Below, in pieces: positions 35,990 through 44,007 of a DNA stretch of 64,000 bases. Source of the stretch: VRUE01 sp035693025 (GTDB lineage Bacteria > Actinomycetota > Thermoleophilia > Solirubrobacterales > 70-9); NCBI GenBank assembly GCA_035693025.1, contig DASSHI010000035.1:1-64000 (forward strand), in the 5' to 3' direction. Under the pieces are notes generated by a model. That model worked only from the letters and a program-made list of their open reading frames with translations. It had not been told where the DNA came from and did not search any database. The stretch's first letter is position 1. Each line of letters opens with the position of its first letter. Both the position numbers and the translations under genes were made by a program.

Positions 35990-36727
35990 GTGCCCCCTCG
36001 CCTCCCAAGTACGGTTCCCGGGGTGCGGGCCAAGGGGATTTCCAAGCGCTACGGGGAGCGCGAAGCTTTGAAGGGCGTCGACTTCGATGCCGAGCCCGGG
36101 GAGCTTGTGGCTGTGATCGGGCCCAATGGGGCCGGGAAGACGACGTTGCTGTCGATCCTGGCCGGGACGCTGGAGCCGGATGCCGGTGAGATCGAATCGC
36201 CCAACGGGAAGGTGGGCTGGGTGCCTCAGCAGGCGGCGCTCTACCGGCGGCTCACCGTCGAGGAGAACCTGCTGCTGTTCGCGCGGCTGGAGAAGCGCGA
36301 CGACCCCCGGGCCGCGGTTGAGAAGATGCTCGAGCTGACCGGGTTGACCGACCGCCGCGGCGAGCTCGTCGCCAGGCTCTCCGGCGGCAACCAGCAGCGG
36401 ATCAACATCGCGATCGGCCTGATGGCGATGCCGGCGGTTCTGCTCCTCGACGAGCCCAGCGTCGGGCTCGATCCACGACAACGGGCGAGGCTGTGGGAGT
36501 TCATCGGCGCTCTTGCCGGAGGCGGGACCACGGTGGTCTTCTCCACTCACGACATCCAGGAGGCCGAACGCTACGGAGAGAGGCTGCTCGTCCTCGCCGA
36601 CGGCGAGAGCCTCTTCGACGGCTCGCCGCCGGAGCTGCTGGAGGCCGTTCGCGGCGAGACGCCAGAGGCCGCCGGCAGCGACTTCGAGACCGCCTTCGTC
36701 GCCTTCCTCGAGCACCGCGGCCACTGA
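35990..36727 (+). CDS. ABC transporter ATP-binding protein
   Basis: 245 residues. I choose the GTG at 35990 because AGGGGAGG lies 7 bases upstream; the frame further left is antisense to hemB. ATPase motifs: Walker A GPNGAGKTT, Q-loop VPQQAALY, signature LSGGNQQRINIAIGLM, Walker B AVLLLDEPSVGLD and H-loop STHD. The Q-rich signature is typical of exporters of the CcmA/NodI or ABC-2 type. Its TGA overlaps the ATG of the permease gene (TGATG), so the pair forms one transporter. The substrate is unknown. Confidence 0.92.
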   Translation: MPPRLPSTVPGVRAKGISKRYGEREALKGVDFDAEPGELVAVIGPNGAGKTTLLSILAGTLEPDAGEIESPNGKVGWVPQQAALYRRLTVEENLLLFARLEKRDDPRAAVEKMLELTGLTDRRGELVARLSGGNQQRINIAIGLMAMPAVLLLDEPSVGLDPRQRARLWEFIGALAGGGTTVVFSTHDIQEAERYGERLLVLADGESLFDGSPPELLEAVRGETPEAAGSDFETAFVAFLEHRGH

Positions 36728-38076
36728 TGCGCTGGCTGCTGCTCAAGGACCTGCGGATCCTGCGGCGCTCGCCGCTGCAGGCCGTCCTCCTGATCGCCTA
36801 TCCGATCTTGATCGCACTGCTGATCGGCTTTGCGATCTCGCGCGAACCGGGCACGCCGCGCGTCGCCTTCCTCAACGAAGTGCCGCCCGGGGCGAGGATC
36901 GCCGGCGGTGGCGGGAAGCTGCCGGCGGTCGGCGTCAACCAGCGGATCTGCCGGCAGGTCGAATGCGTCGACGTGGGCGACCGCGCCGAAGCGGAAGCGA
37001 AGGTCCGCGACGGCGACGTGCTGGCGGCGCTGATCCTGCCCGCCGACCTGATCGACCGGCTCAACTCGCTCTCCACGCTGAACCCGGAAACCCCGGAAGT
37101 CGACGTGATCGTCAACGAGGAGAACCCGCTCAAGGCGCAGGCCGTCGACGATCGCATCACCGCGCTGCTCGCCCAGGCCAACCTCTTCATCGCCCGGCAG
37201 ATCGCCAAGGAAGGGGGGCGCTACCTCGACCTGATCGTCGAAGGCGGCAATTTCGAAGTGCTCGGCCAGCCCGTCGAAATCCTCGGCCTGCGCGCGGTCG
37301 CCTCGATCCTGCAATCGCTGCGCCCCGCGGTTCCGGAGGCGATGCGAGCCGAGCTCGATCGGGTGATCCGCTTCGCCACCCTGGCCCGCGACAACCTCGG
37401 GGTGGCTTCGCCGTTGATCGATCGGCTGGCCCAGCCGATCGCCGTCGACAAGCAGTCGGTCAGCGCCCCCACCCCGCCGCTCGAAGTGTTTGCGATTGCC
37501 GTCGCGGCGGCGCTGACGCTGACCTTCGTCACGCTGCTGTTGGTCGCCGGGTCGCTTGCCCTGGAGCGTGAGGAGAACACCTTCCCGAGGCTGACGGGCG
37601 GGCTCGTCTCGCCTTCGGCGCTGCTGGCGGAGAAGGTCGGCCTCGGCATCGTCGTCGGACTCGCGGTGACCCTCTTGATGCTGGGCGGCGTGCAGATCTT
37701 CGTCAGCCTCGACTGGAGCCGCTTCGGCCTCTGGCTGGCGGCGATCGTGATGGCGGGCGCCGGGCTCGCTGCGGCGGGCGCGGCCCTTGGCGCTGCGGCG
37801 CGGGACGTGCGAGCCGTCTCGCTGCTGGCGTTCATGGTCTCCCTGCCCGTAGCCCTGCTTTCGCTCGTCCCCTCGGGGGCGGTCGGAGCGACGCTCTACG
37901 ACGCAATCCGGATCGTCACCGCCCTCTTCCCCTTCAAGCCCGCGCTGGAAGCGATGACCGCGGCTCTCGACTCCGCCGGCCCCGGCATCGGGGGGCCGCT
38001 CCTGCACCTGGCGGTCCTGGCCGTCGTCTACGCCGCCGTCGGACGTTTCGCCCTGCGTCGCTTCGCTGCGGTTTGA
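36727..38076 (+). CDS. ABC-2 type permease
   Basis: 449 residues starting at the ATG overlapping the ATPase stop. One N-terminal membrane helix (LLIAYPILIALLIGFAIS), a large exported domain of ~210 residues (FLNEVPPGARIAGGG to LIDRLAQPI), then five or six membrane helices beginning VFAIAVAAALTLTFVTLLLV. REENTFPRLTGGLVSPSALL between helices is the coupling-helix region of ABC-2 exporters (EREENT-like motif). The partner ATPase is directly upstream. Followed by a 19-bp inverted repeat. Confidence 0.88.
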   Translation: MRWLLLKDLRILRRSPLQAVLLIAYPILIALLIGFAISREPGTPRVAFLNEVPPGARIAGGGGKLPAVGVNQRICRQVECVDVGDRAEAEAKVRDGDVLAALILPADLIDRLNSLSTLNPETPEVDVIVNEENPLKAQAVDDRITALLAQANLFIARQIAKEGGRYLDLIVEGGNFEVLGQPVEILGLRAVASILQSLRPAVPEAMRAELDRVIRFATLARDNLGVASPLIDRLAQPIAVDKQSVSAPTPPLEVFAIAVAAALTLTFVTLLLVAGSLALEREENTFPRLTGGLVSPSALLAEKVGLGIVVGLAVTLLMLGGVQIFVSLDWSRFGLWLAAIVMAGAGLAAAGAALGAAARDVRAVSLLAFMVSLPVALLSLVPSGAVGATLYDAIRIVTALFPFKPALEAMTAALDSAGPGIGGPLLHLAVLAVVYAAVGRFALRRFAAV

Positions 38077-38089
38077 GCCAGCCCGTGCA

Positions 38090-38140
38090 GAGCGCCGTAG
38101 AGGTTTGGGCCGCATAGCGAACCAAACCTCTACGGCGCTC
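38090..38140. repeat. 19-bp perfect inverted repeat
   Basis: GAGCGCCGTAGAGGTTTGG at 38090-38108 pairs perfectly with 38122-38140 around a 13-base loop. No T run follows on either strand. It lies between the permease stop and the ymdB start and could act as a bidirectional terminator or RNA-stabilising hairpin. Confidence 0.75.
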
Positions 38141-38160
38141 CGGCGGGATAGGGTCGTCGC

Positions 38161-38940
38161 ATGCGGGTTCTCTTCATCGGCGACGTGGTGGGCGGGCCGG
38201 GTCGTCGCGGGCTCGCGGCGGCGATGCCGCAGCTGCGCGAGGCGCACCGGCCGGATCTGGTCGTCGTCAACGGCGAGAACTCGGCGGGCGGGATGGGGAT
38301 CACCGAGAAGACCGCCGGCGCCCTCTTCGACGCCGGCTGCGACGTGATCACCACCGGCAACCACGCCTACCGCCACCGCGAGGCCTACGAGTTCCTCGAT
38401 CGAGCCGAGCGAGTCCTGCGCCCGGCCAACTACCCCCACGCCAATCCCGGCAAGGGCTTCGTCGTCGTCGAGGTGGATGGGACGCGCGTCGGCGTGATCA
38501 ACCTCAGCGGCGCGATCCGCCTGCAGGTCGCGCGGCTGCCCTTCCAGGAAGCCGACGCGATCCTCGAGCGGATCGAGGCCGACTGCGTCGTGGTCGACTT
38601 CCACGCTGAAGTCAGCAGCGAGAAGGTCGCGATCGGCTGGCACCTCGACGGCCGCGTGGCCGCCGTCTTCGGCACCCATACCCACGTGCCGACCGCAGAC
38701 GCCCGCGTGCTCCCCGGTGGCACGGCCTTCATCTCCGACGTCGGCATGACCGGGTCGCGGACGAGCGTGCTCGGAGTCAAGCCGGAGCAGGTGGTGGAGG
38801 GGATGAAGACCCAGATGCCGGTCAAGTTCGAGACTGCGAGCGAGGACGTCTGGGTGATGGGGGCGGTGGTCGAGGTGAACGAGCGGGGGCTGGCAAACTC
38901 GATCGAGCAGGTGATGGTGCCCGCTCCTTCCGGGTCGTAG
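38161..38940 (+). CDS. YmdB-family metallophosphoesterase (TIGR00282)
   Basis: 259 residues. A two-metal phosphodiesterase: GDVVGGPGRR (first Asp), NGENSAGGMGIT, ITTGNHAYRHREAY, VDFHAEVSSEKVAIGW and GTHTHVPTADARV supply the metal ligands. Family members hydrolyse 2',3'-cyclic nucleotides or cAMP and affect RNA turnover and biofilm behaviour. The family usually has about 260 residues, so this is full length. TAGGGT (38149-38154) ends exactly 6 bases before the ATG, indicating a leaderless transcript. The gene ends two bases before a large inverted repeat. Confidence 0.92.
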   Translation: MRVLFIGDVVGGPGRRGLAAAMPQLREAHRPDLVVVNGENSAGGMGITEKTAGALFDAGCDVITTGNHAYRHREAYEFLDRAERVLRPANYPHANPGKGFVVVEVDGTRVGVINLSGAIRLQVARLPFQEADAILERIEADCVVVDFHAEVSSEKVAIGWHLDGRVAAVFGTHTHVPTADARVLPGGTAFISDVGMTGSRTSVLGVKPEQVVEGMKTQMPVKFETASEDVWVMGAVVEVNERGLANSIEQVMVPAPSGS

Positions 38941-38941
38941 A

Positions 38942-39076
38942 CGGCGGCGGGGTCAGGTCCGTGAGTGCCTGGATTCGCTCGCTGCGCTCGCTCATGATGA
39001 TGGTGCCGCTTCGCGGCTGGAATCTCTCGCCGGTGCGCCGCTTCGCGAGGCACTCCCAGACCTGACCCCGCCGCCG
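38942..39076. repeat. Nested inverted-repeat element, copy 1
   Basis: Outer arms CGGCGGCGGGGTCAGGTC (38942-38959) and its exact complement (39059-39076) enclose a core whose ends form a GTGCCT/AGGCAC pair. On the minus strand, 39053 to 39001 is 52/53 identical to 57085-57137. The element begins right after the ymdB stop and overlaps the 3' end of the convergent gene, giving it an odd C-terminus. Confidence 0.85.
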
Positions 39077-40677
39077 CTTGGCACGTCCCCGAAGGACGCA
39101 AGGGCTACGACGAGCAGGGGGTAGAACCAGACTATGTAGAGGTAGAACCAGTGCTGGGCCGTCAGCTGGAGGGCGATGAGTAGGGCCGCGCCCAGCGCTG
39201 CTACCTGCGTGAGCGTCTTGCGCTTGGGCCAGAACGCCAGCGCGATCGCCAGCGCCCCTACTCCAACAAGGATCGCTATACGTAGGGGCTCCAGCCCACC
39301 TACCTGTCCCCACAAGCTGAACGGAGAGCTGCGGTCCGCCTGGTAAGCGATCGTCCTCTCGTAGACCGTGTGCAAACCGGGGGAAACCGCTGGCCAGGCC
39401 AGCAGCACCGCGATGGTGCCCAGAAAGGCCGCCGCAAACCTCCCTGCCGCGGGTGGCGCTGCAGGGGGGACCGCCCCTGAGGAAGCTTTAGCTACCGGAA
39501 GGGGCGGTGGGTCCCCTGCGGCGACAGGACCCGCGGCCCGGTAGGTGAGGAGCATCGGCGCAAGGATGATCGGGGCGAACTTCGTGAGAGTGGCCAGCGC
39601 CGACATGACTCCCCTTGCGGCCGGGCGGGCAAGGACGAGCAGGATGGCGATCAGGAGGACCGCCACGAGCGTGTCGTTGGAGTTCGACTCCAGCGCGTAA
39701 GCCGTGTAGGGATACGCCGCCCAGGCGAAGCCGAGGGTGGCGGCGAGCTTGCGACCGGCCGGTCCGGGGCGGATGCGGATGCCCAGCCAGAGCAACAGCG
39801 CGAAGGCCAGGAGATCGAAGGCCACCGCGGCGCCGTGGGCAGCCGGCAGGTCGTCCCAGCTGCCGCTCCACGGCCAGATCCGCTCGAAGGGGACGTAGGC
39901 GAGGTAGTTGACCGGGCCGTAGGTGTCGCCCTGCGAGACGTCGGAGGGGAAGTTGTCGTAGATCGGCGCGCCGTGGGCGATCCGGTCGGCGCCGACGACC
40001 CCCGCATAGCCGACGTCGATCGCTCCGGAGTCGGCCATGTTCAGCCCGACCCGGAAGCCCATCAGGAAGAGCGCCCCGACCAGCAGCCAAGCGGCCGGCC
40101 AGACCGGACGGATCCCCTCGCCACGCCCGCGCAGGCCGATCCACAGCGCGCGGGCGAGCAGGTACAGCAGCACCGGGTACTGCAGAGGGACCGAGACGCC
40201 GACGTCGGCGCGGTTGAAGAAGTAGTTGGAGACCCCGAAGCCGAGCAGGACGAGCAGATCGAGCGTCGCGACCCGCCACGGCCTGCGCCAGTCGACCAGG
40301 CCGACCAGGAAGAGCGCGCAGAGCGGCAGGAAGACGTATGGGGCGTTGAGCTTGTGCCCGAAGGACCCGGAGTAGCCACGCGCCATCTTCCACAGCACCT
40401 GGTACCCGGTCCACGACTCGGTGACCTCGCCGCTGTGCGGATCGACCAGGACCAGCGCCACCTCTTCGCCGGCGGCGAAGTAGGCGACCTGCCAATGGCC
40501 TTCAACCTTGGCGGCGCTGCTGCTCAGCCCGCCGTTCTCACGTCGCTCCCTGACCACGTTGGCGTCGTGGTCGGCGATCTCGGTCGCCCGTGCGGACGAG
40601 ACCTCAGCCTGGTCCGCAGACGCCGCTGCCGGGAGCAGCGCCGCGGCCAGCAGCGCCACCAGGACGGCTCGCCTCAT
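38992..40677 (-). CDS. Polytopic membrane protein, glycosyltransferase-family-87-like
   Basis: 561 residues. A signal peptide and a small exported region (AAKVEGHWQVAYFAAGEE, PepSY-like: LVDPHSGEVTESWTGYQVLW) precede about 11 membrane helices. The first exported loop contains DSGAIDVGYAGVVGADRI and GAPIYDNFPSDVSQGDTYGP, resembling the acceptor/donor loop of polyprenyl-phosphate sugar transferases (DUF2029/GT87), which use lipid-linked mannose. The last ~28 residues (from SGGGVRSG on) are encoded by a dispersed inverted-repeat element and are probably not original. It overlaps the upstream phosphatase gene by ATGA. The sugar and acceptor are unknown. Confidence 0.7.
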   Translation of the reverse strand: MRRAVLVALLAAALLPAAASADQAEVSSARATEIADHDANVVRERRENGGLSSSAAKVEGHWQVAYFAAGEEVALVLVDPHSGEVTESWTGYQVLWKMARGYSGSFGHKLNAPYVFLPLCALFLVGLVDWRRPWRVATLDLLVLLGFGVSNYFFNRADVGVSVPLQYPVLLYLLARALWIGLRGRGEGIRPVWPAAWLLVGALFLMGFRVGLNMADSGAIDVGYAGVVGADRIAHGAPIYDNFPSDVSQGDTYGPVNYLAYVPFERIWPWSGSWDDLPAAHGAAVAFDLLAFALLLWLGIRIRPGPAGRKLAATLGFAWAAYPYTAYALESNSNDTLVAVLLIAILLVLARPAARGVMSALATLTKFAPIILAPMLLTYRAAGPVAAGDPPPLPVAKASSGAVPPAAPPAAGRFAAAFLGTIAVLLAWPAVSPGLHTVYERTIAYQADRSSPFSLWGQVGGLEPLRIAILVGVGALAIALAFWPKRKTLTQVAALGAALLIALQLTAQHWFYLYIVWFYPLLVVALASFGDVPSGGGVRSGSASRSGAPARDSSREAAPSS

Positions 40678-42137
40678 AAGCCGAAATGTTCCAGCACCAC
40701 AGGGGCGACGTCGCGCAGCGACCAGCGCTCGCGCTCACCCGCCCGGTCGGGCCCGCAGCCGACGAACAGCAGCGGCCCCAACGAGTCGCCCGCGTGCAGC
40801 GAGCCGTGGCTGCCGCCGCCGGCGTGGCTCACCCCGCCCCAATCGACCGCCTCGTAGCCGGGCGCGAGCGAGACGATGAAGTCGCCCGCATGTGGCGCCG
40901 TCACGGCTGCGAAGACACGGGAAAACGGGTCGGGGTACTGCTCGCTGCCGACGCGTTCGCCGCGTTCGGTCACCGCCAGCACAGAGAGATCTCCCTCGAC
41001 GTCCCAGCGCGCTCCGCGCAGATCGGCGAGCCGGCTGCCCGGCCGGAACCTGAGCTGTTCCTCGCCGCGCCTCACCACCGCGTCGGGACCCTCGCGGCTG
41101 CAGGTGAGGTCGACGCCCTCGGTCTCCGCCAGGCGCTGTTCCACCTCCCTCTGGTCCGCCCGCTCGCCCTCGCCCGGCAGCAGGTAGACGTGCGCGGCCC
41201 GCCCGGTCGGGCTCACGGCGAGCTGGGCGCTCTCCGGTTTGTCGTCGGAAGGAGCGAGGACAGCCCACTCGCGGGCGAGGACGTCGGCGAGCGGCAACCC
41301 CCGGTTGACCGGCGTCTGCGCGTGGTCGGCGAGCAGGATCACCGCGTGGTCGGCGAGAAACTCGTCCAGACCGCCGCCGGCCTCGATCAGCTTGGCGAAG
41401 CAGTGATCGGCCTTGGCGATCGATTCGACGCTCGCCTGCGGGCCGAAGCGATGGGAGTAGTTGTCGTTGTCGGGCAGCGAGAGGAGCAGGAAGTCGTAGG
41501 CGTCGGCCCGCTCCAGCTCAGCTGCACAGCAGGCCGAGTAACCGTCGCGGCTGCCGGGGATCGAGGTCGACTTGCAGGGCACCTCGCGGCTCGCGTAGAG
41601 ATCGCCGTAGAAGAGCTCGGCCGGCCCCCAGGTGTGGTGGCGAAACTTCAGCCGAGTCGTCTCCACCGCCCGCCGCACCAGCCCGTCGAGCGAGACCTCG
41701 TGCCGGTGGCGGCCGCGGTAGATGAGAAAGGGCGTGCAAGCGGTGCGCAGGCCGGCGTCGTCGAGACGCTCGAACAGGGTCTCGACGCCGGGATTGAGGT
41801 GAGCGAGGTTCATGTTGTAGACGAGGTCGTAGAGCGCCCGAAACACCCCCACCGCGCGGGTCGCCTCCAGCGAGGAGCCGTACTCGACATAGCGCCGCTC
41901 GAGCCGGTGGTACCAGTTCATCCCGCTGATCCAGTGCTGGTCCGACGCCACGCCGGTGACCATCTCTGCGCAGGCGACGGGGGTCACCGAGGGGAAGCTG
42001 GAGACGCAGTCGGGGATCAGGACGCCGCGGTCGAGCAGCGCGCCGAAGGTCGGGGCGCGATCTTCGGCCACGGCGCGTTCGAGCATGTCGGTGCGCAGCG
42101 AGTCGACGTAGGTGAGGACCAGCTTGCGGGCGGGCAT
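40674..42137 (-). CDS. Alkaline-phosphatase-superfamily protein (type I phosphodiesterase-like)
   Basis: 487 residues without a signal peptide. Metal and nucleophile motifs of the superfamily: YVDSLRTDML (first Asp), SSFPSVTPVACAEMVTG with the catalytic Thr, LPDNDNYSHRFGP (Asp and His), ILLADHAQTP (Asp-His) and a late HAGGGSHGSLHAGDSLGPLL (His). Related enzymes cleave phosphodiesters or pyrophosphates, or transfer phosphoethanolamine. Coupling to a polytopic glycosyltransferase-like gene suggests a role in envelope or lipid-linked sugar metabolism; the substrate is not evident. Confidence 0.82.
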   Translation of the reverse strand: MPARKLVLTYVDSLRTDMLERAVAEDRAPTFGALLDRGVLIPDCVSSFPSVTPVACAEMVTGVASDQHWISGMNWYHRLERRYVEYGSSLEATRAVGVFRALYDLVYNMNLAHLNPGVETLFERLDDAGLRTACTPFLIYRGRHRHEVSLDGLVRRAVETTRLKFRHHTWGPAELFYGDLYASREVPCKSTSIPGSRDGYSACCAAELERADAYDFLLLSLPDNDNYSHRFGPQASVESIAKADHCFAKLIEAGGGLDEFLADHAVILLADHAQTPVNRGLPLADVLAREWAVLAPSDDKPESAQLAVSPTGRAAHVYLLPGEGERADQREVEQRLAETEGVDLTCSREGPDAVVRRGEEQLRFRPGSRLADLRGARWDVEGDLSVLAVTERGERVGSEQYPDPFSRVFAAVTAPHAGDFIVSLAPGYEAVDWGGVSHAGGGSHGSLHAGDSLGPLLFVGCGPDRAGERERWSLRDVAPVVLEHFGL

Positions 42138-42170
42138 CCGAGACGAATGATGAAGGGAGGCGGCCGTCGC

Positions 42171-42605
42171 CTAGCGCAGGACGCGCAGGCCGGCGTGCTT
42201 GCGCTGAGCGCGGCGGTGGCGAGCGACGCCCAGCCAGACCAGGGCGATGATGACGAGCAGGGTCAGCACCGGCAGCAGCAGGGCGGCCGCCACGACGACC
42301 AGGGCGGCCAGCGAGACGATGAAGCCCAACGCCCCTCCCCTGCTCCCCTCGCGGCGGCCGGCGCCGCTGACGACGTCGCTGATCACGAGGCAGCCGAGAA
42401 CGGCTCCGATCGCGCAGAAGACGGCGCCGATCAGGTTGCCGAGATCGGCGGCGCCGGCGAGTAGAAAGCCCACGATCAAGCCGATCACGACGGCCAGGAT
42501 CGTCATCCGTCCGCGCGCGGAGCCGCGCGTGCCGGTGGTGCCGGCGAGCATGCCGATCGCGATGCCGATGCCGAGCTCGAGCCCGGTGCCTTCGAGGAAG
42601 CTCAC
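42171..42605 (-). CDS. Small four-helix membrane protein
   Basis: 144 residues from a GTG at 42605. Four hydrophobic segments: GLELGIGIAIGMLAGTTG (Gly-rich), MTILAVVIGLIVGFLLAGAA, LIGAVFCAIGAVLGCLVISD, and ALVVVAAALLLPVLTLLVII, with a basic C-terminal tail (RHRRAQRKHAGLRVLR). No family recognised. TAGGTT on the minus strand (42612-42617) ends 6 bases before the start; the -10 box overlaps that of the divergent aminotransferase gene. Confidence 0.65.
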   Translation of the reverse strand: MSFLEGTGLELGIGIAIGMLAGTTGTRGSARGRMTILAVVIGLIVGFLLAGAADLGNLIGAVFCAIGAVLGCLVISDVVSGAGRREGSRGGALGFIVSLAALVVVAAALLLPVLTLLVIIALVWLGVARHRRAQRKHAGLRVLR

Positions 42606-42611
42606 GCCGAA

Positions 42612-42621
42612 AACCTACACT
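42612..42621. promoter_or_regulatory. Overlapping divergent -10 boxes of two leaderless genes
   Basis: Plus-strand TACACT (42616-42621) ends 6 bases before ATG 42628; minus-strand TAGGTT (42617-42612) ends 6 bases before GTG 42605. The two hexamers share two base pairs. No ribosome-binding site precedes either start. Confidence 0.55.
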
Positions 42622-42627
42622 CCAGGG

Positions 42628-44007
42628 ATGGAAGAGACGCCGCACCGGCGCCGGGCCCACACGCGCACTCGCGACGTGGAGCGCTATGCGGGGCTCTTCG
42701 CGGCGCGCACCGGGGTGATGCGCTCCTCGGCCATGCGCGACCTGATGGCGATCACGACCCGGCCCGAGGTGATCTCGCTGGCCGGGGGCCTTCCCGACAC
42801 CTCGACCTTCCCGGCCGGCGCCTTCGCGGCGCAGATGACGCGGATCGCCCAGGAGTCGACCGCGGAGGCGCTGCAATACGGGCCGACCGAGGGATTCGCC
42901 GAGACGGTCGACTGCATCCTCGAGGTGATGGGCGCCGAGGGAATGCTCCCCGATCCCGACGACGTGATCGTCACCACCGGCGGCCAGCAGGCGATCGACC
43001 TGATCGCCAAGACCCTGGTCGACCCTGGGGACGTCGTGATCTGCGAGGCGCCCACGTACCCCGGGGCGGTGCCGGTCTTCTGCAGCTATCAGGCGGAGAC
43101 GATCCAGATCGACTGCGACCAGGACGGGATGAAGATCGACGAGCTGGAAGCGGTGCTGACGCGCCTTGACGGCGAGGGCCGCGGGCCGAAATTCATCTAC
43201 TCGGTGCCGAGCTTCCAGAACCCCGCCGGGGTGACGATGTCGCTCGAGCGACGTCGGCGGCTGGTCGAGCTCGCACGGCAACGCGAGCTGCTCGTCGTCG
43301 AGGACAACCCCTACGGCCTGCTGCGCTTCGGCGGCGAGCCGTTGCCGCCGCTCTACCAGCTCGACGGCGGCGACTTCGTGATCTACGTCGGCACCCTCTC
43401 CAAGATCCTCTCCCCGGGGATCCGCCTCGGCTGGGCGGTCGCGCCGCCCCCGGTGATGGAGAAGATCGTGCTCGGCAAGCAGGCGTCGGATCTCTGCACC
43501 TCGACGCTCACCCAGCACTTCGCCCGGGAGTACTTCGGCGAAGGCCGCTGGCGCGAGTACATCGCCGAGCTGGTCGAGATCTATCGCGGCCGTCGCGACA
43601 CGATGCTCGAGGCGATGGCCGAGCACTTCCCCGCGCAGGCGACCTGGACCGAGCCCGAGGGAGGCCTCTTCATCTGGGCGACGCTGCCCGAGTACATCGA
43701 CACCGAGGATCTGCTGGCGCGGGCGCTGCGCGAGGACGTCGCCTTCGTCCCGGGGCCTGCCGCCTACGTCGACGAAAGCAGGGGCCGCAGCTCGATGCGG
43801 CTCAACTTCTCCGGAGTGAGCGAGGGGGAGATACGCGAGGGGGTGCGCCGGATCGGCAAGGCGATCGCCGAGCAGGTCGAGCTCTACGGCGCCCTCACCG
43901 GCGAACACGAGGCGGTGCCTGAGCCCGAGCGCCCGGTGGCGACGGCCGAGGAGGAAGGCGCCGCCGACGTCCTTCCATTCCGAAAGGCGGGCGAAGGCTC
44001 GGCTTGA
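42628..44007 (+). CDS. PLP-dependent aminotransferase (2-aminoadipate aminotransferase-like)
   Basis: 459 residues, fold-type I. ISLAGGLPDTSTFP, LQYGPTEGFAE, TTGGQQAIDL, CEAPTYPGAVPVF, VPSFQNPAGVTMS, VEDNPYGLLRF and the PLP lysine in YVGTLSKILSPGIRLGW place it with LysN/MocR-type aminotransferases acting on 2-aminoadipate, aromatic or branched amino acids. Unlike MocR it has no DNA-binding domain. It has an acidic C-terminal extension of ~40 residues (EHEAVPEPERPVATAEEEG). The start is leaderless in appearance. It overlaps the TTG of the next gene. Confidence 0.88.
   Translation: MEETPHRRRAHTRTRDVERYAGLFAARTGVMRSSAMRDLMAITTRPEVISLAGGLPDTSTFPAGAFAAQMTRIAQESTAEALQYGPTEGFAETVDCILEVMGAEGMLPDPDDVIVTTGGQQAIDLIAKTLVDPGDVVICEAPTYPGAVPVFCSYQAETIQIDCDQDGMKIDELEAVLTRLDGEGRGPKFIYSVPSFQNPAGVTMSLERRRRLVELARQRELLVVEDNPYGLLRFGGEPLPPLYQLDGGDFVIYVGTLSKILSPGIRLGWAVAPPPVMEKIVLGKQASDLCTSTLTQHFAREYFGEGRWREYIAELVEIYRGRRDTMLEAMAEHFPAQATWTEPEGGLFIWATLPEYIDTEDLLARALREDVAFVPGPAAYVDESRGRSSMRLNFSGVSEGEIREGVRRIGKAIAEQVELYGALTGEHEAVPEPERPVATAEEEGAADVLPFRKAGEGSA

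Noticed and set aside
36571..38685. A 704-codon minus-strand frame under the ABC permease and ymdB
   Set aside because: Both plus-strand genes have clear family motifs; this frame is their shadow.
41518..43908. A 796-codon minus-strand frame
   Set aside because: It runs antisense to the aminotransferase and out of frame through the membrane protein and phosphatase genes, with no domain of its own.
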